A DNA stretch of 64,000 bases from Aminivibrio pyruvatiphilus (GCF_004366815.1 NZ_SORI01000006.1:80993-144992), one strand, 5' to 3'; numbered from the stretch's first letter, positions 42,222 to 51,435 are shown. The notes: generated from the sequence alone by a model not told the origin. A program made the numbers and translations.

Positions 42222-42486
42222 TTTTTCACTCCTTCAAATAAAACAAGTAAGAGGTACCTCAGAAAATTATTAAGAAAACTCGCTTTAAGGCATCATCACG
42301 ATCTCTGGCTGGCTTTTCAACGCTTCCTAAATTAGTGTATTTAAGCCAAAGACCATTATTAAAAAACTAAAAAGACGTTACTATCTTATTTTTTACTACA
42401 TTGCATCTCTTTATGCAAGTTTTTTTACGAATAGGGCAACGATTTTTTTGTTCAATCCTTGCCCCTGTCCGGCAGCGAGCTTTCTT
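42222..42486. other. AT-rich gap without a gene
   Basis: I see no coding potential. An imperfect hairpin around 42434-42475 (AGGGCAA with TTGCCCCT) lies just after radC and may end the restriction operon. TTGCAT-CTCTTT-ATGCAA near 42405 followed by a T run is a second weak hairpin on the plus strand. Confidence 0.4.
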
Positions 42487-43146
42487 CTAAAGCTCGTCGC
42501 TTTCGGCGAAGGAGTAATAGCCTTTTGTGTTGAAGATGATGTGGTCAAGGAAGCTGAGACCCAGGATTTTTGCGGCTTCTTTGAGCTGGTGTGTGATGTG
42601 GCGGTCTTCAGGGCTGGGTTTGATTTCTCCGTGGGGGTGGTTGTGGGCGACGATTATGGCGGAGGCTCTTTCTGCTATGACGTCGGCGAAAACTTCCCGA
42701 GGATGGACGTGGCTTTTGTTGACCAGGCCGATGCTGACGACCCGGACGTTCATTACCTCGTTCGCGCCGTTGATGGAGACGCTGAGGAAGTGTTCCTGTT
42801 TTCTGTCGGCGTAGTGTTGGATGAGGGGAAGCACGTCCGCAGGAAACTTGATCTTCAGGCCTTCGGGCTTGATTCTTCGACGAACGAATTCGAAGGCCGC
42901 TGCGATTGAGGCGGCTTTTGCGCTGCCGATGCCGTCGACGGCGGTGATGTCGTGGGGAGAGAAGAGCAAACCCTTTTCGTCGATGATCTTGATGATCTTC
43001 TTCGACAGGGCCAGCACGTCGTCTTTTTGGGTGCCCCTGCCGAGGATGACGGCGAGCAGTTCCTGATCGGAAAGGCAGTGCGCTCCCTGCTCGAGGAGTT
43101 TTTCTCTGGGGCGTTCGGACTGGGGAATATCCTTTATTTTTTTCAT
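42487..43146 (-). CDS. radC: RadC/JAB-domain protein, last gene of the restriction operon
   Basis: 219 residues. Helix-hairpin-helix N-terminal part (CLSDQELLAVILGRG, ITAVDGIGSAKAASIAAAFE) and an intact JAMM metalloprotease-type motif: Glu in REVFADVIAERAS, then VAHNHPHGEIKPSPED. RadC (UPF0758) was once thought to repair DNA, but its real role is unsettled. Here the ATG overlaps the hsdS stop (ATGA at 43143-43146), so it is translated together with the type I system and may have been recruited to it. Confidence 0.93.
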   Translation of the reverse strand: MKKIKDIPQSERPREKLLEQGAHCLSDQELLAVILGRGTQKDDVLALSKKIIKIIDEKGLLFSPHDITAVDGIGSAKAASIAAAFEFVRRRIKPEGLKIKFPADVLPLIQHYADRKQEHFLSVSINGANEVMNVRVVSIGLVNKSHVHPREVFADVIAERASAIIVAHNHPHGEIKPSPEDRHITHQLKEAAKILGLSFLDHIIFNTKGYYSFAESDEL

Positions 43147-44690
43147 GGCTCGCCTGCCTGCTTTTCTTCGGCCCCGGCGCGCTGGGTTTTCGTACCGTTT
43201 CTTCGTGTTCCCCGCGCGCTTCGGGAGACGGTTTTCAGTTCGTTTTCCATTTTTGCTTTTTCTTCCTGTATGCGCTGAAGCAGTTTTTCCGCCGGTTCGT
43301 CGTCGGGATCCTCGGGAACCAGTTCGCCGCGGAAGGCTTTGGCGAGGACGGATTGAACAAGGGCGTCCACCTGAACCCGGGCTTTCTGGTAGTGTTCCTC
43401 CACTTTGTCGGCAAGGGCGAAGAGCTTGTCCACCTGCCGGACGATTTCTTTTTGCTCGTCGAGGGGCGGGAGGGGAACAGCAAACGTCTGAACCACAGGC
43501 ATTTCAAGACGCAAGGTGCCGTGTGTTGCCTCTTTAACATAAGACAACACTTGCGTTTTCATGTACTTGAAAACACATAAAAAATACTCGCAATTTACGT
43601 TTTCATTCGGTGTAAGCCCTTTCATATCTTGATTGATCGTTACATCATTCATCGTTAATGCCACAGGGAAAGAATGAGCCAGTATCATGCCGCGCACCAC
43701 AAAAAGAATGCTTCCCGCTGGAATCATTTTTACTGAGGACTCATGAAGTGCGGTTTCAGAAATAAAATCTTTCCCGTTTTTAATTTTACAAACCTTCATA
43801 TCTTTGGGGCTTATCCATGGTATTGCACCACTCCAAAAATCCGCTCGAGATTTAGATGGAGTGCCACCGCCTCTGACTTCTCCCAGATTTTCTAGCGGAA
43901 CGTACAACCAAGTATCAGGCAAGGGATATGTCTGAGTTTCTTCAAATACGTTTAGATAGGAGTCTGCAACTTTTTTAGAGACAATGGACAGTGCAAAATC
44001 CGCTCTCTCCATATCCGGGTGGTCTTCGCGCCATTTTTCGGTGAGTTTGCCGGTGACTGCGGCGGTGAGGACGGACTGGCGGAAACGTTTGAGTATGGCC
44101 GGTATCTTCTCAAGGCGCTCTTTCGCGGAGTCAATGCGGGGCATGATGGCGTCCACCTTGGCGACGATGCGTTTTTGCTCGTTGAGGGGCGGCAGGGGAA
44201 AAAGAATACCCTTGGCACGCCCCTGTGTCAAATGAACTCCAGCCACCGCTTTTTGAATTCCTTTATACCCTGCCTCCGAAGAAAGAAAGTAATAAATCAT
44301 CTTTGAAACTATTTCAAATCCCAGAAAATGATTTGGTATACGCACATTCAACAGTTCTCCTGTAAAAAAAACTCTCTCAAATTTTTCTGGGAGCTCTGTT
44401 ACTATTGCCGTTTTCTTCCCGATGTTTTCTCCAGAATGAGCAGCCGATGTCGTTAGAACATCCCACATCTTCAATTCTGTCATTGACGTGACAACAGCTT
44501 CGTCAACGCGCACAAATCCGGTCTTATCATTAAAAAAATCAACAACACCATTATTGACATCCCTAAATTTGATCACTTTTAGCGAACCATTTGAAAGGTA
44601 GTCCTTTTTAGATGGCGTCTTACCAAGAGAAACAAACGCTATTTCCCCTATAGAAACCTCCATCCACCCCTTCGGAAGCATCCCGCTCAT
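43143..44690 (-). CDS. hsdS: type I restriction system specificity subunit HsdS
   Basis: 515 residues with the two-fold HsdS layout: target recognition domain 1 about 1-150, central helix with PLPPLNEQKRIVAKVDAIM, domain 2 about 225-395, and second helix PLPPLDEQKEIVRQVDKLFALAD. The C-terminal tail is long and charged. The helices and the start are GC-rich, while both recognition domains (about 43500-43990 and 44220-44640) are AT-rich, showing that they were exchanged. The start overlaps the hsdM stop by four bases. Confidence 0.95.
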   Translation of the reverse strand: MSGMLPKGWMEVSIGEIAFVSLGKTPSKKDYLSNGSLKVIKFRDVNNGVVDFFNDKTGFVRVDEAVVTSMTELKMWDVLTTSAAHSGENIGKKTAIVTELPEKFERVFFTGELLNVRIPNHFLGFEIVSKMIYYFLSSEAGYKGIQKAVAGVHLTQGRAKGILFPLPPLNEQKRIVAKVDAIMPRIDSAKERLEKIPAILKRFRQSVLTAAVTGKLTEKWREDHPDMERADFALSIVSKKVADSYLNVFEETQTYPLPDTWLYVPLENLGEVRGGGTPSKSRADFWSGAIPWISPKDMKVCKIKNGKDFISETALHESSVKMIPAGSILFVVRGMILAHSFPVALTMNDVTINQDMKGLTPNENVNCEYFLCVFKYMKTQVLSYVKEATHGTLRLEMPVVQTFAVPLPPLDEQKEIVRQVDKLFALADKVEEHYQKARVQVDALVQSVLAKAFRGELVPEDPDDEPAEKLLQRIQEEKAKMENELKTVSRSARGTRRNGTKTQRAGAEEKQAGEP

Positions 44691-46132
44691 TCCCCGTTCT
44701 CCGCTTCTATCTCGTCCAGGATCGCTTGCAGTTCATCGACGCAGGCGCCCAGTTCGGTGATGGCGTCGGCGACCAGGAGCTGGGGTTCGGGGAGGGAGTC
44801 GGGGTCTTCGAGGTTTTCGTCTTTCAGCCAGGAGATGTCGAGGTTGAAGTTTCTCTCCTTTATCTGGGAATACGAGAACTTCCGAAAGCGCCCTTCTTCG
44901 CCGCCGTCTGTCCGCTCGCTCTGTCCGTCGGGGTCGTCGCCGTAGCATCTCTCAAAATCCTCGAACATGGAGGGAACGAGGGGCCGGTCTTTTTTGGTGA
45001 CGCCGGGGATGTTGGTCCGGCAGTCGTAGATCCAGGTGTGTTCGGTTTTCATGCCCTTCCGGAAGAAGATCACGTTGGCCTTCACTCCCTGGCTGTAGGG
45101 GGTGAAGGTGCCGTTGGGGAGGCGCAGGAGGGTGTGGACGTCGCAGTCTTCCATAAGGTACTTGATGACGTCGCCCGCGGCGTCGGCGAAGAGGACGTTG
45201 TCGGGCAGCACCATGGCGGCCCGTCCGCCCCTTTTGAGTATGGTGACCACGTGCTGGATGAAGTTGAGCTGCTTGTTGCTGGTGCTGACGGTGAAGTCGT
45301 CCCGCACCGGGGCCTGGTTGGCCCCTTTGGTTCCGAAGGGGGGATTGGTGAGGATGCAGTCGTACCGTTCGCCCCGGTCGGGTTCGTAGATGCTGTCGCC
45401 CAGGTAGATGCACGGCTCCAGCCCGTGGAGGAAGAGATTCATCAGGGCCAGTCTCCGGGGCCGGGGGACGAGTTCCTGGCCGTAGTAGGTGTCCTTTTTG
45501 ATGCGCTGGACGTCTTTTCTGTCCAGGGCTCCCCTGGTGACGTTCATGAGCCATTCGTAGGCAACCATCAGGAAGCCGGCCGTTCCGCAGGCGGGGTCGC
45601 AGATGGTGAACTCTTTGGATGCCCTGGGGTCGGGGCGCATGACGCTAACGATGGTCTGTATGAGCACCCGGGGGGTGAAATACTGCCCCGCACCCTTCTT
45701 TCCCTCGGCGGCGGATTTTTCAAGCAGTCCTTCGAAGGCGGCGCCCTTGACGTCCACCTCCATGGAGGACCAGTCCTCTTCGTCGATCATGTTGATGATC
45801 TTTTTCAGGTTGACCGGATTGGTGAATCTGGGGACGGCCTGGGTGAAGATGTCGCCAAGGAGGCCGGGCTGGCGGCCGAGGGCCCGCAGGATTCGGGCAA
45901 AGGCGTCTAGCAGCCCGGTTCCGGATTTTTTGACGAAGGTCGTCCATGAGCAGTCGAGGGTGACCGTGTTCCTGTCCTCTTCGTACTGGATGCCGGAGAG
46001 GTCGATGTCCTTTTCATGGGCCATTTTGAGGAACATCAGGTAGGTAAGCTGCTCGATATAGTCGCCATAGTCGATTCCGTCATGGCGAAGAGTGTGGCAG
46101 AAGCCCCAGAGTTTATTTACGACGTCGGACAT
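44687..46132 (-). CDS. hsdM: type I restriction system N6-adenine methyltransferase HsdM
   Basis: 481 residues. N-terminal helical domain (NKLWGFCHTLRHDGIDYGDYIEQLTYLMFLKMAHE as landmark), SAM-binding motif I ICDPACGTAGFLMVAYEW, catalytic motif IV ILTNPPFGTKG, and GAGQYFTPRVLIQTIV. With HsdS it methylates the recognition site and, with HsdR, restricts foreign DNA. Gene order is hsdR-hsdM-hsdS-radC on the minus strand. Confidence 0.96.
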   Translation of the reverse strand: MSDVVNKLWGFCHTLRHDGIDYGDYIEQLTYLMFLKMAHEKDIDLSGIQYEEDRNTVTLDCSWTTFVKKSGTGLLDAFARILRALGRQPGLLGDIFTQAVPRFTNPVNLKKIINMIDEEDWSSMEVDVKGAAFEGLLEKSAAEGKKGAGQYFTPRVLIQTIVSVMRPDPRASKEFTICDPACGTAGFLMVAYEWLMNVTRGALDRKDVQRIKKDTYYGQELVPRPRRLALMNLFLHGLEPCIYLGDSIYEPDRGERYDCILTNPPFGTKGANQAPVRDDFTVSTSNKQLNFIQHVVTILKRGGRAAMVLPDNVLFADAAGDVIKYLMEDCDVHTLLRLPNGTFTPYSQGVKANVIFFRKGMKTEHTWIYDCRTNIPGVTKKDRPLVPSMFEDFERCYGDDPDGQSERTDGGEEGRFRKFSYSQIKERNFNLDISWLKDENLEDPDSLPEPQLLVADAITELGACVDELQAILDEIEAENGE

Positions 46133-46157
46133 GGCTCATTCCCTTTTCTATAGTGTA

Positions 46158-48827
46158 TTAGGCGGCAAGCGATTCGTTGATTTCCTTCAGTATCGCGTCG
46201 AAGGCCTCCCCGAAGATCCGCTTCGCCCTGGTGAGGCCGCCGTGCCTTTCGAAGACCGGCATGGTTTCGAAGTCCTCCGGCGATATGGCGAGGTTTTCGA
46301 TGAGGTGCTCCCGGATGTAGGCGAGCCAGTTTTTCTGCTCTTCGGTAAAGGTGTGTTTTTCGGCCAATAGCGCCACCGTTTTTTCCACCCGTTCCCGGGC
46401 GGTGAGGATGGGCACGTGGTAGTCCGAAGCGTGCTTGACCATGGAGATGATGTCCGCAAGAGGCTTTTTGTAGACAAGCTCGTGCCCCCGCTGCAGGTCT
46501 TTCTCGGAGAAATGGCTTTTTCTGAGCTTGTCGCGCAGGTCGTCCAGCACATCGGCATTCCAGCCCGAAGGGCGGGAGAGCAATACTTCGATGGCTTCGA
46601 TCTGCTCGGGGTTCTTTCGAACGAACTCTTCGAAGAGCCGAAGGTAGTCCTGGGGTTTCTGGTAGTCGTCTCCGACCCGGAACATCACTTCGTCGTCCAC
46701 CGTATCCACGATGTCGTACCCCTTGAAGAAGACCTTTTTCGGTCGGGGGTAGTTTTCGAGCAGGTCCTGGAACTCCTTATTCCGAAGAAGCTCCATGGTC
46801 CCGGGAAAGTCGTTCTGGAGATTCTCTTTCAGCCCGTCGGCGTAGGCTTTCATATCGCCGTCGGGTATGTAGCGGGCGAAGGCTTCCCGGGCTTCGGCGC
46901 CCATGGTGTTCTGGACGCGCCGCAGCCGTTTGATCAGACGGTTGACATTATACTCCCGGTCGCGGTTGTCGTAGATTCGTTCGATGATTTCGGCAAGGGA
47001 GACCGTCTCTTTCTGGAGGGTGACGTCGAAATCGGTGGCATTCCGGAAGTATTCGATGAGGCTTCCGTCGAAGCAGTCGAAGATGGTGAACTTCTCTTTG
47101 TTGATTTCCCTGCACAGCCGGGTTCCGCGCCCAAGCATCTGCACCCAGAGGATACGGGACTTCACCATCCGCATGAAAACGATCATTTCTATGGCGGGGA
47201 TATCCACGCCGGTGGTCAGCATGTCCACAGTGACGACTATTTTGGGCTCGGGGCGGTTGCGGAACTGGCGTATTTTCTGCAGGGGGCGGTCGACGGTGGG
47301 GCTTCCGGTGATTTTCATCACGAAGTCGTCGCCCTTGCCGAACACTTCCTTGCAGGTGCGCACCACTTCGTCGGCGTGGGAGACATGGGGAAGGTCGTTG
47401 ACGGCGAAGATCAGCATTTTGGGGAACCGTTTATGCTCTGCCTCGTGCCGGTCGGTGTATTTTTTGATGGCGGTGAGAATTTTCCTGGTGCTGTCGGGAG
47501 CGGTGATCTTCTGCTCTATTTCCGCGGCGCTGAACTCCCGTTCGTCCTCCAGCGAGTCGAGCTGCTCGGAGCCCGTTTCCACGTCGACCTCGCCGACCAT
47601 CTCCCCTTCCTTGAGAAATGCGCCGTTGATGTGGATGTCGGACGTGATCTTTACGGCGTCGTAGTCCACAAGGTAGCCGTCGAGGACGGCCTGTTCGGTG
47701 CTGTAGGAATAGACCTTGTTCTTGAACAGGCCGAGGGTATGGGCCGCCGGTGTGGCGGTGAGGCCGATTTTCACGGCGTCGAAGTAGTCCAGGACATATT
47801 TCCAGCAGCCGGTTTCTTTGGCCGAGTATCCCCGGTGGCACTCGTCGGCGATGATCACGTCGAAGGCGTTGATGGGGATGTCGAGCCTGTCGGCTTCGGT
47901 GTCGTACTCGAAGCCTCCGTCGGCGTCTTTGCCCAGCAGGTTGACGGCCATTCGCTGGATGGTGGAGACGTAGATGAAGGTGTGGGCTTCCCGGGGGTTG
48001 GTAAGGTACTCTTCGGGCAGCACCTTGGGGTCGAAGCTGCTGCCGTCTTCCAGCTCTTCGCGCCGGAATCTCTGGCTGTAGACCTCGTAATCCCTGTCCA
48101 GTTTCAGCCCCTCCGGCGTTTGAAAGGCGGAGAGGGCGGAAACGGTCTGGGCGGCGAGGGCGCGCCGGTCCACCAGGAAGAGAATCCGCCGGGCGTAGCC
48201 GGATTTCAGAAGGCGGTAGATGGAGGAAACGAGGGTGAAGGTTTTGCCGGTTCCTGTGGCCATGGCGATCAGCATGCTCTTTTTGCCGGCGCACAGGGCC
48301 TTTTCGATGGCTTCGACGGCGGCTGCCTGGTACGGTCGCAGGCGGGATATTTCGGCGACGGGCCTTTGAGCGAACCATCGTTCGGCGGTTTCCGTGTCTT
48401 TGCGGTATTTTTCGAGCAGGGCCCTGGGGGAGTGGAAATCGGCCAGCAGCCGGGATGCGTTTTCTTTTCTGCGCACGTCGAGATGGTAGATGGATTCTCC
48501 GTTGGTGGAATAGAGGAAGGGAACCCTGTACCCCCTCCATTCGCCTACCGTGTCCGGTACGCCGCGGGCGTATCGCTTGGCCTGTTCCAGCACGTTTTCG
48601 GCGCCGAGGGAGACTTTTTTGGCTTCTATGATGCCGAGCAGCTTTCCGTCCACAAACAGGGCGTAGTCGGCGGGGCCGGTCTCGGTGGGGTATTCTTCCA
48701 CGGCGTGACGGGTCAGCGATGAACAGTCGCGGACTTCGTCGCTGCGGATGAGAGTCCAGCCGAGGACGGATGATCGAAGCCGCGCATCGATGCGTTCTTT
48801 TCGCGTCCTGGCCTCGGATTCAGTCAT
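46158..48827 (-). CDS. hsdR: type I restriction system endonuclease/translocase HsdR
   Basis: ATG 48827 has AAGGGG 7 bases upstream and is preferred over GTG 48833; 889 residues. The nuclease PD-(D/E)XK core is near residues 55-75 (PADYALFVDGKLLGIIEAKK). The SF2 helicase motor has Walker A MATGTGKTFT, DECHRGY, GLTATPA, TTGVDIPA and QMLGRGTRLC. The C-terminal helical part contacts the methylase. It resembles the EcoEI-type (type IB) HsdR family. The reading frame is intact, so the system may be active. Confidence 0.95.
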   Translation of the reverse strand: MTESEARTRKERIDARLRSSVLGWTLIRSDEVRDCSSLTRHAVEEYPTETGPADYALFVDGKLLGIIEAKKVSLGAENVLEQAKRYARGVPDTVGEWRGYRVPFLYSTNGESIYHLDVRRKENASRLLADFHSPRALLEKYRKDTETAERWFAQRPVAEISRLRPYQAAAVEAIEKALCAGKKSMLIAMATGTGKTFTLVSSIYRLLKSGYARRILFLVDRRALAAQTVSALSAFQTPEGLKLDRDYEVYSQRFRREELEDGSSFDPKVLPEEYLTNPREAHTFIYVSTIQRMAVNLLGKDADGGFEYDTEADRLDIPINAFDVIIADECHRGYSAKETGCWKYVLDYFDAVKIGLTATPAAHTLGLFKNKVYSYSTEQAVLDGYLVDYDAVKITSDIHINGAFLKEGEMVGEVDVETGSEQLDSLEDEREFSAAEIEQKITAPDSTRKILTAIKKYTDRHEAEHKRFPKMLIFAVNDLPHVSHADEVVRTCKEVFGKGDDFVMKITGSPTVDRPLQKIRQFRNRPEPKIVVTVDMLTTGVDIPAIEMIVFMRMVKSRILWVQMLGRGTRLCREINKEKFTIFDCFDGSLIEYFRNATDFDVTLQKETVSLAEIIERIYDNRDREYNVNRLIKRLRRVQNTMGAEAREAFARYIPDGDMKAYADGLKENLQNDFPGTMELLRNKEFQDLLENYPRPKKVFFKGYDIVDTVDDEVMFRVGDDYQKPQDYLRLFEEFVRKNPEQIEAIEVLLSRPSGWNADVLDDLRDKLRKSHFSEKDLQRGHELVYKKPLADIISMVKHASDYHVPILTARERVEKTVALLAEKHTFTEEQKNWLAYIREHLIENLAISPEDFETMPVFERHGGLTRAKRIFGEAFDAILKEINESLAA

Positions 48828-48896
48828 TGCCACACCCCTTCGTCTTTGTGTGCTGCGGAGAACGCTTTTCGGGCAGTCAAGAATGATCTGATTGAA

Positions 48897-49391
48897 TCAT
48901 TCACAGCTCCCCAGAATGAACCTGGCCTGTTCTCGCCGGAGCATTTCGTATGGCGTCATGAAACGCAGGCCAAGGCCACTGCAGACATTGGGTATTTTGA
49001 TGCGTTTAGGAGAGTTGGCGGGCACTTCATGCGTTACCACCGCATACCCGCCTGGCAGCGCATGAGCTATCAGGTAGAAATCGGCCACTTGGAAGAATGT
49101 ATTGATCGCCGCAGGTTCGTAGTTTTGTTCCATGGTCCATCCGCTCACTTGACCAAACTGCGAGACAACCCGAGTATCGGTTGCAAGGAACATACTGTTA
49201 GCGTTATTCCGCATCCAGTCCGTGAGTTCGTCTGCGCCGGCTGCGATCTCATCGGCAACCTTGTCGATACTGAATACCTTCTGGGCGTGATTGCTCTCGA
49301 TCAGCCATTCCCAGAATGCCGGGCAGAAATCAAGTCCGTAGTGAAGGTTCTTTGCCTGAATGAAAACATTCGCGTCAAGCAGGTAGATCAC
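48897..49391 (-). CDS. DUF4411 PIN-like toxin
   Basis: 164 residues beginning MIYLLDANVFIQAKN, the DUF4411 PIN-like opening, with FCPAFWEWLIE, KVADEIAAGADELTDWM and VADFYLIAHALPGGYAVVTHE (second acidic/His region). The start overlaps the stop of the HTH/ImmA gene upstream by 4 bases (49388-49391). Such pairs behave as toxin-antitoxin modules. The toxin is predicted to be an RNase. Confidence 0.85.
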   Translation of the reverse strand: MIYLLDANVFIQAKNLHYGLDFCPAFWEWLIESNHAQKVFSIDKVADEIAAGADELTDWMRNNANSMFLATDTRVVSQFGQVSGWTMEQNYEPAAINTFFQVADFYLIAHALPGGYAVVTHEVPANSPKRIKIPNVCSGLGLRFMTPYEMLRREQARFILGSCE

Positions 49392-50536
49392 ACCATCACC
49401 CCCAGCTCGCGCGCGGCTTCGTAAAAAGTGGACGTCTTGCGCATTCCCAGCATACGGAACGCATCCCGGAACAGGGTTTGTCCTTCCAATGTGCTGGAGA
49501 AGACGGCACGGGCGAAGCGTTTACCAGTCCGTGCGGCCAGGGTGCGGTAAAAATCACCGCCGCCGGTGCCACGATCCAGCGCCCATATTCTTTCCACCTC
49601 TTGACGGTAGTTCAGCCAAAGAGTGTCCCGGTCGATGAATCCGGCATCGAATAGACGACGCAGCGCCACAAGGGAACTCACTTTAAACAGGTGGGCCAGG
49701 CGCTGTATCTCGTCGGCAACCGGAGCGTCAATGTCGTATGCCTCATTCAGCGCATCCATCGGCATCAGCAGTTCGGCGGCCACTCTGTTGCACCACCGTT
49801 CAAGCCCTTGCTTCGGGACGCTGCCGGCTTCCGGATCGGATACACCGCTTTCTCCCGACCAAATATGGGCCAGTTCGTGGGCGATCGTAAACATTTGAGC
49901 AGCCTTGCTGTCGGAGGCGTTAATGAAGATCAGCGGGGCTCTGTCGTCGACCAGAGCGAAACCTCGAAATTCGGTCGCGTCCAGTTTGCGGTGACTATTA
50001 CTGCCGACGATAGAACTGGCCATCACAAGTATTCCGGCGTCTTCAGCCCTGGAAATGAGTTGACGTAAGGCATCGGTCCACGTCGACAGCCTGCGCCGTT
50101 CTGCGACGGAAAGCCCCAGAACCTCCCGCATCGAGTCGGCCACCTGCTCCGGCTGAACATCCTCGGATGCACTGGAGACAAATTCGAGGCGTGCAAAGCC
50201 ATGTATGCGGGCATACTCGCGATACCAGTCCTGCCGTTGTTGGCAGAGGTACAGGGTATCCAGCAATGCGGTGCTCGGTTCGGCCAGGGCTTCATCACGC
50301 CGGGTCCGGAAATCGGGTATCGGGAGTTGCAGTGCTGGCGGTTCTGGCAGAAAAAAATACCCGATCGGGGTATGAGTAAGCCTGGCGAAATCTTCCAGCT
50401 GTTTCAGCGTTGGCAGGGCATCTCCAGAGAGCCATAAATCCCACTTTCGAAAAGACCTCTCCAAAGCGGTATCGGACAGATGAGCCCGTTCCGCTGCCCA
50501 GCGCAATACTGGAATGGATGCGGGTACGGTGTTCAT
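49388..50536 (-). CDS. HTH/ImmA-IrrE-type regulator and metallopeptidase
   Basis: ATG 50536 (AAGGAG 8 bases upstream) gives 382 residues. N-terminal helix-turn-helix (ALERSFRKWDLWLSGDALPTLKQLEDFARLTHTPIGYFFLPEPP as landmark), and a zinc-peptidase domain with MFTIAHELAHIW (HExxH) plus ESGVSDPEAG. This architecture is the antitoxin-type partner of DUF4411 toxins, and in other contexts it cleaves repressors (ImmA). It lies directly upstream of the toxin, coupled by a 4-base overlap. Confidence 0.88.
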   Translation of the reverse strand: MNTVPASIPVLRWAAERAHLSDTALERSFRKWDLWLSGDALPTLKQLEDFARLTHTPIGYFFLPEPPALQLPIPDFRTRRDEALAEPSTALLDTLYLCQQRQDWYREYARIHGFARLEFVSSASEDVQPEQVADSMREVLGLSVAERRRLSTWTDALRQLISRAEDAGILVMASSIVGSNSHRKLDATEFRGFALVDDRAPLIFINASDSKAAQMFTIAHELAHIWSGESGVSDPEAGSVPKQGLERWCNRVAAELLMPMDALNEAYDIDAPVADEIQRLAHLFKVSSLVALRRLFDAGFIDRDTLWLNYRQEVERIWALDRGTGGGDFYRTLAARTGKRFARAVFSSTLEGQTLFRDAFRMLGMRKTSTFYEAARELGVMV

Positions 50537-50724
50537 ACGCTCATCTCCTTGACAGAAATTTGGGCGGATAGGGGGGCGATCGAACAATACCGCCATTCAT
50601 TCGGCGCACGAGGGACTTCAGGACAATTCGATTCCCGTTGTACCACAGCGCATCCTGTTCAGCAAGACTTTTCGATGCTTTGAAAAGGGTGCTCCACCCC
50701 CGAATCCGCAGTCTCTTAAGTTCG

Positions 50725-51056
50725 TCACTCCCGGGGGATCCGCTCGGTTAAGATATCTGCGTCCACCCCCCATCTTGAGGTCACATTTTGTGACCTCAAG
50801 ATTTCGAGTTCAGTTCGAAAGCCGAAACATAAATTCGGGAGGGAATCTGTCACTGTTCCGATCGTCCGTTTCGGCAGTTTGCTTCTCCAGAAAAAATAGA
50901 CACCGGGACGCTGCGCTTCCACCCAATCCCTGAGTTCGTTCAAACGGCTGCGAGGGCAGGCGATTGCCTGTCCTGACCAGTTCGCTATCTCGACGTGCCG
51001 TATGCCGGAGGGGGCACCGTCAGAAAAAAAATCGTCACCTTGCGGCCAAATGCCAT
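50725..51056 (-). pseudogene. chimeric remnant: GIY-YIG-protein start joined to an ORF6N-like end
   Basis: From ATG 51056 the reading begins MAFGRKVTIFF, then must shift one base in a run of eight A/T (51024-51031) to continue SDGAPSGIRHVEIANWSGQAI and LRDWVEAQRPGVYF. This is, from memory, the N-terminus of DUF4357/GIY-YIG nuclease-like proteins. After VYFF the similarity ends, and LEILRSQNVTSRWG, a conserved piece of ORF6N/KilA-N phage antirepressor domains, appears. Neither domain is complete. It is therefore scored as a fused, frameshifted remnant. Confidence 0.55.
50772..50802. repeat. perfect 14-bp inverted repeat with 3-base spacer
   Basis: ATCTTGAGGTCACA (50772-50785), TTT, then its exact complement (50789-50802). 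It lies within the ORF6N-like remnant and on the minus strand encodes the LRSQNVTSR motif, so it may be a property of that gene family rather than a separate element. Confidence 0.8.
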
Positions 51057-51162
51057 GTTTTTCCTCTTTTTTAAACATATTTGAACAAACCTGATGTGTA
51101 GATTATATGATAAAACCACCAAATAAAATACTTTTTTTGAAGTGGGTATGTGGTGAAAGCCC

Positions 51163-51197
51163 TTGACGATAACAGGATTTGATTTACAATGTAAATC
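51163..51197 (+). promoter_or_regulatory. promoter with palindromic operator of the RelBE-like pair
   Basis: TTGACG (51163-51168), 16 bases, TACAAT (51185-51190). The perfect palindrome GATTTACAATGTAAATC (51181-51197) covers the -10, as expected for autorepression by the antitoxin. Confidence 0.78.
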
Positions 51198-51213
51198 GTA
51201 TGGAGGTGGTGAA

Positions 51214-51435
51214 ATGGCGACTATTACGCTTCGAATGTCTGAGGAAGACACCAGGCTGATCAGACAGTATGCGGAAATGACTGGAACGACTGTGTCTCAG
51301 TTTGTCCGCCAGGCGGCTTTGGACCGGATTGAGGACGAGTATGACCGATCCGCCCTTACGCGGTACCTTGAAGTCGCCGAGAGGGGAGATTTCATTCCCT
51401 ACGGGGAGGCGCGCAAAGACTGGGAATTAGAATGA
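51214..51435 (+). CDS. RelB-like (DUF6290-type) antitoxin
   Basis: ATG 51214 has GGAGGTGGT upstream; 73 residues. A ribbon-helix-helix N-terminus (MATITLRMSEEDTRLIRQYAEMTGTTVSQFVRQAALDRI) binds DNA, and the C-terminal YLEVAERGDFIPYGEARKDWELE binds the toxin. The stop overlaps the toxin start (ATGA). Two degenerate relatives lie at 52183-52293 and 57862-58093. Confidence 0.9.
   Translation: MATITLRMSEEDTRLIRQYAEMTGTTVSQFVRQAALDRIEDEYDRSALTRYLEVAERGDFIPYGEARKDWELE

Noticed and set aside
46416-48722. 768-codon open frame on the plus strand
   Set aside because: It is antisense to hsdR, whose motifs are complete; the long frame results from codon bias in GC-rich DNA.
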